Below, one piece after another: positions 10,164 to 20,834 of a DNA stretch of 64,000 nt; within the stretch, counting starts at the first letter, position 1; each line of letters opens with the position of its first letter. The notes beneath the pieces were generated by a model. It made no database searches, was not told the origin of the DNA, and worked only from the letters and a program-made list of their open reading frames with translations. The stretch is from Karstenula rhodostoma CBS 690.94 (taxonomy: Eukaryota; Ascomycota; Dothideomycetes; Pleosporales; Didymosphaeriaceae). Both the position numbers and the translations under genes were made by a program. The DNA lies in the NCBI GenBank assembly GCA_010093485.1, contig MU001506.1, positions 496,001-560,000 on the forward strand, read 5' to 3'.

Positions 10164-10435
10164 CGTATCGTGAGATGGTTGGTATCCGTAATGTGGGCTT
10201 TCGGATAAGACGGAGAAGAGGGATGGAGATGGAATTGGAGATGGTGATGGTTCGAGGTCGGCTCGGACTTTCGGCGGATTCGGATTACTGGTCCGAGCGC
10301 ACGCAGGATTGTGTCTCCTCGTCTTTGGGCATCGCACAAAAGGTCCTGGGCTGTGCGATTCGTCCAGATCGATTTGTTCAGATGCTTGGACTGCTTGTCT
10401 CCCGACGCAATCATCATCTTTGGCGAGGGGCCCGG

Positions 10436-10443
10436 TCACGTGA
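10436..10443. promoter_or_regulatory. TCACGTGA E-box-type site
   Basis: The palindrome TCACGTGA lies about 270 bp upstream of the Zn2Cys6 start. This octamer is the classic target of fungal bHLH factors such as Cbf1/Pho4/SREBP types. Whether it is used is inference. Confidence 0.35.
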
Positions 10444-10626
10444 TATTCTCAGCGGATGAGATCATTTGACACTTCATCAATTTCACAGCTTTTGGTGTCA
10501 CAGCCTTTCTCAGCATCCGCATCGCTCGCATGACTGTAATTAATATTGAAGTTCCTACCTATGGTATGCTTTCATTGCGCGCATAAACGTGGCGTTGGGT
10601 GCTTCGGAGCCAGACGCGAACGGGTA

Positions 10627-10642
10627 ATGATCACGTGATCAT
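10627..10642. promoter_or_regulatory. 16-bp perfect palindrome centred on CACGTG
   Basis: ATGATCACGTGATCAT is a perfect 16-bp palindrome holding a second TCACGTGA, 195 bp from the first and about 465 bp upstream of the Zn2Cys6 start. The pairing of two sites supports a bHLH input. Confidence 0.4.
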
Positions 10643-12468
10643 GGCTTAGTCACTAGCCCATCCTGCTCGTTGATTCCGCTGGCGCCGCTATGATTACATC
10701 TTCTTACCATCTTCCTACTTGCTTCCTGCCAAGCCATCGTCAGTGTCTACCACAAATACCTGCATGCTCTTCTGAGTGCTCCTCTCAGAGAAATCGACAT
10801 GGCTGCTGCATTTCGGCCCGTCAGCCATACTAGAGATTACATTTACCCGGGTTGGCAGCATGTCGTGTCGCGAATTGATAATCTTCCAAACAAAATAAGG
10901 AACGATGATCCCAAACTTTCCCGCTGCAGCCAAACATAGGTGTACCTCTTGTGCAGCTCTTTTTGGAACACAGCTGGGCATCCGATTATGCACATTGCCC
11001 TCACCACATTGAGACCCGGGTAATGTATGATACAGCGAGGCTCAAGGCTACAACCTGAGTATTCTACAGGAGGGAAATATGCGGAAAGCGCTATCTTGCA
11101 TATATTAGCAGTCTTTCCCATTCGCGAGAATCGCATGATCGGGCCTGGAGCGGCTGGACCTGTACGCTATTCCAGATCCTCCAGAGCTTTTCATTGCTTC
11201 GCTAGCCACTCCACCGGACCCGGTACCTAGGTTCCAAGTCTTGACACAATATACGTGATGAGGCTCCAAGTCCTTAATTTCTGAGTCTCAGCGGAATCGT
11301 GCTTGGACAACGCAGTGGCGCAAAGATGTACCTTTAGCCGTTCTCCACTTGGCCGTGGACACTGAAGACACCTTTTTGGGGACTTGATACTTAACGTGCC
11401 CTCACCCAACACCTGGCAACCCTAAGAGCCTCATTGAGCCTCACTAGGGCCTCTTCACCTGCCAACGAGCGAGATTCGACCAAATAAAAGTCCGCTTAGA
11501 GATAGCGACTGACATGCTACCCCGCCTCGGTCTTCTGGGCAGATTTCTCGAGTACTGCTCAAATCCTACAGTCGGCTCGAAATCTTGTGCTACGATGATT
11601 GCCTCGGACAGGCCAGTCAATTTTCGCCCGTCCCGGCTTCGTCTCCTCGGGTAACGGAGCGCCGCTTGTGTGACTCGCCGATAGTGGTCACCATTCCAGG
11701 ATCGTCCCCAGCGCCGCAATCCGCTCAGTGATCTGGCACGGCTTCCAGCATAGTTGATGGTCGTTGTCAAAGTCATTTCGGGACTATTCGCCACCCTACA
11801 GCTGGTGCCGATGCTTGGGAAAAATGCACACACCGATTGAACGAACTGATTGGATGACAACGGAAGGGTTGCTTATTTGGGATTACAACTGGACAATCTA
11901 CGAGCAAGGGACTTCGATCGCAGGATGTGGAGAATCCCGGCAACCCCGCAAAACGCGCAAGTGCCGAAGCTCTAGCTCTTGAGCCTAAATCGACTACCCA
12001 TCTTTTTGATCATCTACTCAGAGTGGTCACAAACCACAGCCTCTCGTAGCTTCCACCCCAGGTCATGGTCATGCTAACCCTGCTGCAGAACGAACGGAAA
12101 CACCAACGCACTGCATCACAGGCTACCTACTCGCAAGCATTCATCGAGGCAAATGGCCTAGAATTACTATACAGTAATTCGATATTACCTTTTTTGAGGC
12201 TGTGTACGGGTGGAATCCCATTCTCCATTGAGCGGGACGCAAAAGAGACGAGGGAACACGCGCATGGTCATGCGTCGGAAAGCAATCCGCTCAGGTTACT
12301 TGCGCATTTGGGCAACGCATAAAGAAACGAAAAGAGAGCTCTGGTCGACGTGGACATGCCACAGCCAACTCTAGTGGTGTCAGATGACAAGATGGGGTCT
12401 CCTGTCGCCATGGGGTGGCCTGGTGTTTCTCTGCTTACCCGATCCTGAAGCCGATGCCTGTTCGTCCC

Positions 12469-12488
12469 CTGGAGCGACCTTTCTGGAG
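12469..12488 (+). promoter_or_regulatory. Two CreA-type hexamers upstream of GH7
   Basis: CTGGAG occurs at 12469-12474 and 12483-12488, matching the SYGGRG consensus of the carbon catabolite repressor CreA/CRE1. They sit about 510 bp before the cellulase start. Short motifs like this arise by chance, so support is modest. Confidence 0.25.
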
Positions 12489-12920
12489 CCTATCGTGGCC
12501 TTGGTATGCTGCAAGTAGCATGCTTGTGGCTCACTTCGTCACACCAAGTTGATGGGTTGCAATATGCACAGACGAGATGTGCATATCACTACTCACGCTC
12601 CGGGACAATCACGAGTTCCCTCGAGCTCCATTTGCTAGACCGTATCATGCAAGATGTCACAGATAATCTCTTCAATCCTAGCCTTCATTCGTCCTTCCGC
12701 TTCCATTTTGGAAACTTTTTAGATCGCTCTGCCCAGCGACCTCGTCCAGATTGAAGGCATACCGGCAGAATCTGCGCACACTTCCTATGACTTAACACAC
12801 CGATCTTTGATTTGGTACGAGCGAATGTAGTACGAATCTACTTCCCGTCGTTCCGCTACAGTCTTTAGAGTGAATGGTCGAAATCGGTGCCATCGTACAG
12901 CGGCTCGCTGTCGGTTCGCC

Positions 12921-12927
12921 TATAAAG
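12921..12927 (+). promoter_or_regulatory. TATA box of the GH7 gene
   Basis: TATAAAG lies 70 nt before the ATG at 12991, a usual position for a highly induced fungal secreted enzyme gene. Confidence 0.55.
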
Positions 12928-12990
12928 AGCAGATGCTTTTCAGGTGCCCCAAGATACGCCACCAGCTTCATCGATTGCGCAAGATTCATC

Positions 12991-14667
12991 ATGTATCGAC
13001 TTCTCACTGTTGCGTCGTCCCTTCTCGCGATGGCTCAGGGCCAACTGGTAGGGACCCAGCAATCGGAGTCGCACCCTTCAATGACATGGCAACAATGCAC
13101 GACAAAGGGCAGCTGTACTACCAAGAATGGCAAAGTCGTCATTGACGCTAGTAAGTTTGCATGAACGACATGCAACACCAACTGCATACTTATCAATGCA
13201 TTCAGACTGGCGCTGGCTCCACGCCAAGACTGGGTAGGGTGACCTCAAGTCTGCCCCTCCAAATGTGTAACTGATCTCCTTCTGTAGCTACGACAACTGC
13301 TACACCGGAAATGAATGGAACTCAACGCTTTGCAAAGGTAAAAGAACTAATTGGAGGAAATCAAAGCAAATATGTGCTCACTTTACTACCAGACAACAAG
13401 TCATGTGCGTCGAACTGTGCACTTGACGGCGCCGATTACAAGGGTACCTATGGTATTACTGCAAGTGGCAACTCATTGCAGCTGAAGTTCGTAACCAAAG
13501 GATCGTACTCCACTAACATCGGGTCTCGTACCTACTTGATGAAGGACGACTCTACTTACGAGATGTTCAAACTTTCTCCCGACCAGGAGTTCACATTCGA
13601 CGTCGACCTATCAAATCTTCCCTGCGGCCTCAATGGTGCTCTTTACTTTGTCTCCATGGATGCCGACGGTGGCTTGAAGAAGTACTCCGCCAACAAAGCT
13701 GGTGCTAAGTATGGTACTGGATACTGCGATGCGCAATGCCCGCGTGATCTCAAATTCATCAACGGCGAGGTATATATTTTCCAGATGCAGTGGGCCGAAG
13801 AACTTGCTGACATTCTCAAAGGGCAATGTTGAGGGCTGGGTGAAATCTACCAACGATCAGAACGCGGGTGTAGGTGGCCACGGAAGCTGCTGCGCCGAGA
13901 TGGACATCTGGGAGGCCAACAGTGTTTCGACCGCTGTGACACCCCATTCTTGCAGCACGATCGAGCAGAGCCGATGCGACGGCGACATGTGCGGCGGAAC
14001 CTACTCAGCCGACCGCTATGCAGGCGTATGCGACCCTGACGGCTGTGACTTCAATTCATACCGTATGGGCGTGAAGGACTTCTACGGAAAAGGTAAGACT
14101 GTGGATACTTCGAAGAAGTTCACTGTGGTCACACAATTCGTCGGCTCGGGTGCCAACATGGAGATCAAGCGCTTCTACGTGCAGAACGGCAAGGTAAACC
14201 TCGTGTTTTCTGTTGGTTGCAGCCAGTGACTGATCATCTTCAACAGGTGATCCCCAACTCACAATCCTCGATTGCTGGTGTCGAAGGCAACTCTATCACA
14301 ACCAAGTTCTGTGACCAGCAGAAGCAGGTCTTCGGCGACACCTACACGTTTAAGGATAAGGGCGGAATGGCGAACATGGCGTCGGCACTTGCGAAGGGCA
14401 TGGTGCTCGTCATGTCTCTGTGGGACGACCACTACTCCAACATGTTATGGCTCGATTCCACCTACCCCACGGACAAGGACCCATCAGTACCCGGAATTGG
14501 CCGAGGCGAGTGTGAAACCGGCTCTGGTGTAAGTGTTCCTTTGAATAGCGACAATGACTGCGTGTTAACTTGTTTAGGTGCCTGCCGATGTAGAGTCCAA
14601 GAACGCGGATTCGTCTGTTATCTACAGCAACATCAAGGCTGGCCCGCTGAACTCCACCTTCGGTTAG
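12991..14667 (+). CDS. GH7 cellobiohydrolase (cellulase), secreted, no CBM1
   Basis: A secreted glycoside hydrolase family 7 enzyme that releases cellobiose from chain ends of crystalline cellulose. Seven exons (12991-13150, 13206-13233, 13288-13337, 13393-13769, 13822-14193, 14247-14528, 14578-14667) give 452 residues. The N-terminus [18 protein letters not shown] is a signal peptide; mature protein should start near QLVGTQQSE. The GH7 active-site motif [12 protein letters not shown] is intact, with nucleophile E231, D233 and acid/base E236 in precursor numbering. The product-side signature [18 protein letters not shown] is present, as in cellobiohydrolases. It ends soon after the catalytic core, without linker or CBM1. 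Introns are 49-55 nt. Regulation probably includes cellulose induction and glucose repression. Cellobiohydrolase rather than endoglucanase is inferred from overall sequence. Confidence 0.95.
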
Positions 14668-15019
14668 ATGATTGCGACTGCTCATCAGAGGCAACCAAGC
14701 GGATCGAGTTCCAGGGTAGATTGCCGCGCGATTGTTATCGTAGTAAACATCCTCAACTCCTGTACATACTTTTTCAGACTGGTGCTCGCAAAATCAACGC
14801 AGTGATATTGTCTTGTCTGAAAATATTGTTATTTCGGCTTTTCAAATGTCTCGCCAAAAGTTGCCCACTCCAACACTCGTGCTGTGCTATTTTTGGTGTT
14901 GGTGCGGAATGCGACGGTGTTGCTTGCAGCGAAACCAGCCTGAAACCGGCCTATGGTTTCAACGCAGCCATCTATTTTTGAGCAACCATCGTCCTCATCA
15001 TTCTTGCAACTCCAACGCA
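14668..15019. other. Short spacer between GH7 and ferric reductase
   Basis: About 350 bp that must hold the GH7 terminator and the promoter of the next gene, both on the plus strand. Nothing specific was recognised. Confidence 0.5.
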
Positions 15020-17384
15020 ATGGATGATGTGAGATATGAGCACCACTTGAAGCATCGTGGAAGCGCGAATCGGCGTGTTGCGTGGATATTCTGGGGTGCG
15101 ATATGCGCAACGGTCTTCTTGATCTGGCTGCAGCGCACGGTAACATGGTGGCGTAGACGGTATAGCCACCACGCTTCCTAAGAGAGATGTACACTGATAT
15201 TGTAGTAGTTACCGTGGAGGTCTTGGGCCTACGAGGCACGCATTTCAATCTACGTGGCTTGTAAGAGGAGCTGCATTCGTCGGAGGCGTCTTTTCAATCT
15301 CGCTACCGCTGGGCCATGTCTTTTTGGGGCGCGCGGTTGCTTTGACAGTAGGTACCCTGGAAGCGCATTCAGTTTTGCCGCCTCAAATTCATCGTGCGCA
15401 ATACCCACGTCGATGCTACTCTGATTGGAGTTATGCTGATTTGCGCCCTTCACAGGCATACACAGTAATCATCGTCTCAATGCTCTTGAGCGTTGATGCA
15501 CCGACATTCACTTTCCACTTTACAGACGATGTCGCCTTTCGTGCCGCGTGGACAACAATCTCACAACTCCCACTCGTTTATCTTCTCTCGACGAAACACG
15601 GGCCTTTCAATTATCTAACTGGATTGAGTTACGAGCGCCTCAACTGGTTACACAAATTGGTCGGACGAATGATATTTGTCTCGGCAACTACACACATGGC
15701 CATCATGTTGTCCTCGATCTCGATGTCTGAGCTCACAAGCTCACATGACGACGCAATACAAGTTGTACGTTATGGCGTCGGAGCGTACGTGTTGTTACTC
15801 TGGATCGCCGTTTCGGGCGTCATAAAGGTAAGAAAGAGATGGTATCGCTTCTTTTACATCAACCATTGGATCTCGACCATCGTATTCTTGGGACTTGCTT
15901 TCAGCCACGTCCCCAGCTACGCGCGACTGCCCATCTATGCTTCCATTGGGCTTGTTGCAACAGACAAGACTCTTGTCGCTTTCGGGTACCTCTTGCTCAA
16001 CATGACTCTCCGTCCGATCAAGACCAAATCCAGAGAGACTATCAGAGGCAGAAATCCAACTATAGATGCGCATGTGCTGGCTATGGGATATCCGATCAAG
16101 ATGGTGGCGCCACTCGTTATGACTGGTGTAGAGGCCTCCGAGTCGACGACCGTGATGCGACTCGGTGATCTACCGTTCAAGTGGAAGCCTGGCCAACATG
16201 TAAGGATGTGGTTCCCACGCTTAGGCTCGCTCGAAGTCCACCCGTTCACGCCAGCGACATGCTCCGACTTCTCAGACCAAGGCGATATCGACAGTCAAGA
16301 TGTGGAAGAGCATGGTCTGCTACGCATGGATTCAACAACACAACCAAACGACATGATCTTGATGGTCAAAGCGCACGATGGATTGACTAGACGTCTTGCG
16401 GAATACCGAGATGACTGGCGATCTCTTCCGTGTCCGAACGCAACTCAGCCGAGCTCTTCGCTCGTAGCGTTCATTGATGGCCCATATGGAGATACACTAG
16501 CTTGGGAAGACTACGAAAACATAGTCATGCTTTCCACATCAACAGGTGTATCTTTCATGCTGTCGATCCTCAATTACCTCCAGCACTTGTCATTCGCAAA
16601 CAACGGACGTCTGCATACACGACAAATTCATTTCGTTTGGGTGAACCGGCATATCGAGCCAGTATTCGAGTCAACGGTCACCGAACTCCTTTACAAGAAC
16701 ACTACCGCACTTCGCGATTCTGGTGTATCGGTAAAAGCCGACTTCTACTTCACATGTTCTACCTCCAAAGAGCAAATCTCAAGCCCAGAAACCCGCAAAT
16801 TAGACCCGTTCGCGCATCTACGTCGCTCAAGAGGGAGATCACTTGTGGGGAAGCCACCTCTACGAATCAGAAATCCAAACAACCCCGACGATTGGGATTT
16901 GGATGCAGATTCAACGCATACGTTCCAGAACAGCCCACGTACAAGCAGCGACAGAGGAAGTCGCTCGAGCGAGGAAACCTACGTTGAGGAAAGCATGGAG
17001 CAACAACGACCCTGTCTCTCTGAGCTACAACTTAGCGACGATAGACTTGAGACCACCTACTGGGCGAGTATCAAGTTCCCAAAATGGATCCACAAGGTAG
17101 AGACACGGCCTGAGACATGCCAGTGTACGCTGCTGCAGCAACAGGAGCGCAAATGCAAAGCAAAGCAATCACCGCCGTTCTTGTCGAGACACTACGGTAT
17201 GAGACCGGATACCGACGCTATGCTGAGCTCTGCGATACCGCGGACGGTGGCGAAGACCATGGTCACAACTTGTGGTACTAGACTCGGCAACGACGTAAGG
17301 AAAGTGGTATCACGTATGAACATAGACTATGCATTGAAGAGGAGAGAATCAGTAGTGCAATTCTGGGACGAGAGCATGTCATAA
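15020..17384 (+). CDS. FRE-type ferric reductase (ferric-chelate reductase)
   Basis: A plasma-membrane flavocytochrome that moves electrons from cytosolic NADPH through FAD and two hemes to extracellular ferric or cupric ions. Exon 1 is 15020-15159, intron 15160-15205, then an open frame to 17384. A 108-nt in-frame stretch (15348-15455, GTAGGT...CACAG with a CTGAT branch) is probably a second intron: 736 residues if removed, 772 if kept. One N-terminal membrane helix precedes the ferric-reductase core. The four heme histidines occur as two H-X13-H pairs, within WLHKLVGRMIFVSATTH and NHWISTIVFLGLAFSH. The FAD motif HPFTPAT and the NADPH motif DGPYGDTL follow, with the usual C-terminal CG...DVR region (TTCGTRLGNDVRKVV). 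An unusually long charged insert lies between about residues 510 and 640. Confidence 0.92.
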
Positions 17385-17458
17385 GACCTCAGGGAGGTTG
17401 TTTTCCTACGTACAGATACCCAAACAATCATACATCCCACACCGAGCGTGCCACTCCA

Positions 17459-18274
17459 TCAGTACCTCTGCACCTGAGAGCCATTCTTCATCGGCTCTTG
17501 TGTGCCTCTTGACCTCCAGAACAACGCTCGGCGCTCCTCCCACGTGCACTCACCCCACGTCTTCTTCTTGCTCTGCCTTGGCCCCGTCTCCATCATCCTA
17601 TCGAGGCGGTCCTCGTCCTCGCCCTCTTCTGCCTTCTCCTTCTCCTTCTCCGCACCGGCAGGCAGGCGCAAGCTGAACTTGAAGCCAGAGCGCTGGGCGG
17701 GCTCGCTCTGCTCGCTCGAGAGGGAATGACCTCCCGCGCGCGGTCCGTCTTCGCCGCTGGTATACACCCGCTGGACGAAGTAGGCTTCGCGCCTCAGCTC
17801 ATCTTTGTCTCCCTCAACAAGGATGCAGAGCGAGAGGCATCCGAAGGTGTCCATGCCCCAGCTCAGGCCTCCTTTCTCCACGGCATGGCAGTCGAGGAAG
17901 CCGGGATTCGCACGCTGCTGTTCGTCTGGGCTGCCCTCGCACTGCAAAGCAGTCAGCTTTGCGAAGTTGATGGTGCTGCTGTCGATGACAAGGTCGAGCA
18001 AGGCGATGTTGGCTGACTCGGCGAACGAGAAGCCGGGCCGGATGGTGGTGAATTCGGGGTCGCGCTTCGGGATGGTGAAGATGACCGCCTTCTTGATCTC
18101 GTACTGTGTGCCATAACTGGCAGCGGGCGCCTCGAGGGCGGCTTTGGTGTAGATGGATGATGCCTTTTCAAAGGCGTTTCGAAGCTGGTCGCGCAATGCG
18201 GAAGGCACGTCGGCGAACTTGATGGTGGAGAGCTGCGGGGCGCTCTCTTCAACGCGGGCGAAAGAAGGTGCCAT
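17459..18274 (-). CDS. Hypothetical protein with acidic/basic C-terminal tail
   Basis: A single-exon 271-residue protein starting MAPSFARVEES. The frame is open upstream to 18376, but that extension is Thr/His/Gln-rich and looks like 5' leader. The first 165 residues look globular (alternating hydrophobic segments such as ANIALLDLVIDSSTINFAKL and WGMDTFGCLSLCILVEGD). The tail contains a charged stretch (EKEKEKAEEGEDEDRLDR) followed by basic KKK. No signal peptide or membrane helix. I do not recognise the family. It converges on the ferric reductase with only 74 bp between stops. Protein-like composition and length make it likely real. Confidence 0.7.
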   Translation of the reverse strand: MAPSFARVEESAPQLSTIKFADVPSALRDQLRNAFEKASSIYTKAALEAPAASYGTQYEIKKAVIFTIPKRDPEFTTIRPGFSFAESANIALLDLVIDSSTINFAKLTALQCEGSPDEQQRANPGFLDCHAVEKGGLSWGMDTFGCLSLCILVEGDKDELRREAYFVQRVYTSGEDGPRAGGHSLSSEQSEPAQRSGFKFSLRLPAGAEKEKEKAEEGEDEDRLDRMMETGPRQSKKKTWGECTWEERRALFWRSRGTQEPMKNGSQVQRY

Positions 18275-19169
18275 TGCAGTAGTGATTTGAGTGGTGTGAG
18301 TTTGAAGGCAGAGTGTTGTGTGGTGGAGTTGAACTTGAGAAAGCGGGAGAGTCTGTCGAGGAGCTGCGAGAGTCAAACGCGCTTCAAATTCGACTGAGTG
18401 AGTGCGCGTTCACCTGAGCAACCCCCCTTCAAACACGCGCTAACCGAAAGCCACAATAGAATCGGCGGATATGCATATATACTTGAGTTTCGTTTTCGCC
18501 GCTGCAGTGCAGCCCACGATCGTGGGGCCTGCCATGTCTGTTTCACATGTGTGCAGAGCATTACCTAGATTTTCTATGGTCCAAAGAAGTTCTACTCGGC
18601 ATAAGTTGTCTTAGGATGAACTATGCTGCTGGAGGACTGAAGTTGGAAGAGTAACCATAGCATGTTTGGCCTTTATATCGGGTCTCTCGTGTCGCTTGCA
18701 TAAAACCACTATAAAAGCAGGGCGTGGTAGTACTCACAACAGTTTTGCAATCCCCAAAGCTTTAAATACCTCAAAGCATGTCCACATGATTGCCCTGATC
18801 TATTTGTTCCCCGAACGTGACGTTGAGCGTGACAGATACCCGAAGCTTCCAGCAGCATGGTTTGACAGCTCCGGTGCCATGGCTAGGATGCTCCCGCGAG
18901 CCGACAGATAACGCTTACGAATCTACATGCAATGGTAGAGAATCCCAAGCTACGAAATGCAATTTCGACAGCCGTTGAGCGTTTGAACCACAGATAGGTA
19001 CACCACACGGTACATAAGACAGACGTAGCCGCACCGGATGCACACTCGCAACATCGAGCTCCTACACGGCGCCCAAGTCGTACTCGGCTACTTTATTCCA
19101 CCACACACTACGACAAACATCCTCCCAACCAGCCTGGCCCACCCTCAAGTCATACCCAGCTACCGAACC
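18275..19169. other. Divergent promoter region
   Basis: About 900 bp between two genes facing away from each other. A TATA-like TATATA occurs near 18474. ORF 18666-18911 has no supporting features. Confidence 0.4.
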
Positions 19170-19622
19170 ATGGAGTACACACAACCCCAGCTGCCATCAA
19201 CGCCCACGCCTTCCACCCCTACCTTCACGGTCTCCTCCGCCCACCCATCCAACCTCAAGTCCACCCAGGACATCTCCAGCTCCGGTCGCGGATATTCCGA
19301 CGCCGGGCTCAACCGCAAGCGCAAAAATTCTGACGAGCATGAGGAAAGCGAGTCGCAGTACCCAGAGCAGAAAAGAAATATTTCCTTCACCCGGGCCGAC
19401 TCGCCCCGCCCTGCCACACGGCGCAGGCTGGAAGACTACACCACCGAGGCGGAGCGGTTCAGGGTCTGTCTCGCTGCGTGCGTTTCGAGGCTTGAGTTTG
19501 CCCAGGAGGCGTCGAGGATGCAACGTGTGAGGGAGTGGGTTTGCGAGCAGCGGCGCCTAAGGGAGGGGTCGAGTGTGGTGCGGAGGGGGGATATCAGGGA
19601 GTTCCCCATTGAGATCGACTGA
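19170..19622 (+). CDS. Small hypothetical nuclear-type protein
   Basis: A single-exon 150-residue frame starting MEYTQPQ; an in-frame ATG also exists at 19038 but the extension is poorly protein-like. The first half is Ser/Thr/Pro-rich and carries a basic cluster NRKRKN followed by an acidic stretch and a second basic pair, a plausible bipartite nuclear signal. The second half (from ATRRRLEDYTTEAERF) is a predicted amphipathic helix with conserved-looking Cys residues and ends in FPIEID. I recognise no family. Small fungal proteins of this style are common; expression evidence would decide. Confidence 0.45.
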   Translation: MEYTQPQLPSTPTPSTPTFTVSSAHPSNLKSTQDISSSGRGYSDAGLNRKRKNSDEHEESESQYPEQKRNISFTRADSPRPATRRRLEDYTTEAERFRVCLAACVSRLEFAQEASRMQRVREWVCEQRRLREGSSVVRRGDIREFPIEID

Positions 19623-20834
19623 GGTTTCTGCTGGATCGGGATGTTGAGTTGGATCCATGGTACGGCGTTGTTGGGGCATCAAGATTGTGGGACTTCACTC
19701 TTTTTGAGTGGGACTCCACTCTTTTCGCGCGAGACGGATACGCGACTTGGAACTTTGGTCGTGGATATTTTCTGTCACGCGGCCTTCTTCTCTGGTGGAG
19801 ACATGATCTCTGGAATTAAGCTAGTTGAGATCTATCCTTCTATACCTCAACGCTGCCCTCTTTCTATATAGCTATTTATCCATAAAACCCCCCTATTCTC
19901 CGCGGTTGAATCTATATAAAAACCTTTTCTATACAAAGAAATGTGGTTTCTGTTTCCATAAACCAGTTTGATACTCCACACACACGACAACTCTATCTTT
20001 TTGTCCCTATTTCTCTCCTGATACTCTAGTACTTGCATTTCGTACCAAGCCCCGTGAACTCGTTACCGCCATCCGCGCTATGTACAATGTGTTACCCCGG
20101 GGTAGTCGACTGTACGCAAACATGTGGGCATCATCACTGCCATCTCCATTTACCGTAACTATTCTACCAGCTCCAACCCACAGACCGATATCTCACGCAC
20201 CTCAAACAACACCACAACCCCATCTGGAGTGCAAGTCCATCCAAGCCCCCATATCAACGAAAAAACTCGACCCCAACAATCCCTTATTCGCACCCTCCCA
20301 ACCCCACCACGCACACACATCATTCAAAAACACCATATACAGAGTTATACATTTCATTCCCATGCCTCGCGGCTCTACTATACACTCTCCATTCCCCACT
20401 AGCAGAGAACCAAGTTAGAAACGAAGAAAAAAAAAAGCCTCAGATCATCATGCAGTCGTTACGCCAGCCATGTTATGCCACACGCCAATGCAAGCTCCGC
20501 TTCGGCCGTGAAATTCCATCCTTATAGTCCGTCACGTCACGTCACCACACCCGCAACTCCCAGCCCAGAAAAAAACCAGGAGCAAGCTAAAGTTAGCCTT
20601 TGGCTCCATTATTCCCAAAAAAAAAAAGGTGAGGTATCACGCAGAAAATGAACACCCCCCGAAAGCCCCTGAGAAACGCCGAGCCAGAAAAAAAAAAAGG
20701 AAACAGAAAAGAAAAAAGGGTTTGTCAAGTGACAAGTGAGAACACAGCCGTGGTACGACCCCAGGCTGTGAAGCGCCTGCGTCCCTCCACAACCGATTGA
20801 TGCGGTCCGCCGGGCTAGGCAGCAACATGCACGT
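19623..20834. other. Intergenic, AT-rich and homopolymer-rich
   Basis: About 1.2 kb between convergent genes, with A- and T-runs at 20428-20436, 20621-20627 and 20688-20727. No gene recognised; it should include the 3' end of the exchange-factor gene. Confidence 0.45.

Larger units (their letters stand above)
10164..12990. other. Long intergenic region between regulator and cellulase
   Basis: About 2.8 kb of divergent spacer. Open frames here (for example 11444-11860, 12065-12322, 12506-12754) lack family features and protein-like composition. It holds two TCACGTGA sites near the regulator, two CTGGAG hexamers near 12469-12488 and a TATA box before the cellulase. Confidence 0.5.

Noticed and set aside
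10175..10459. Plus-strand frame across the Zn2Cys6 promoter
   Set aside because: It overlaps the leader of the minus-strand gene and has a repeated Met/Glu pattern caused by a GA-rich stretch.
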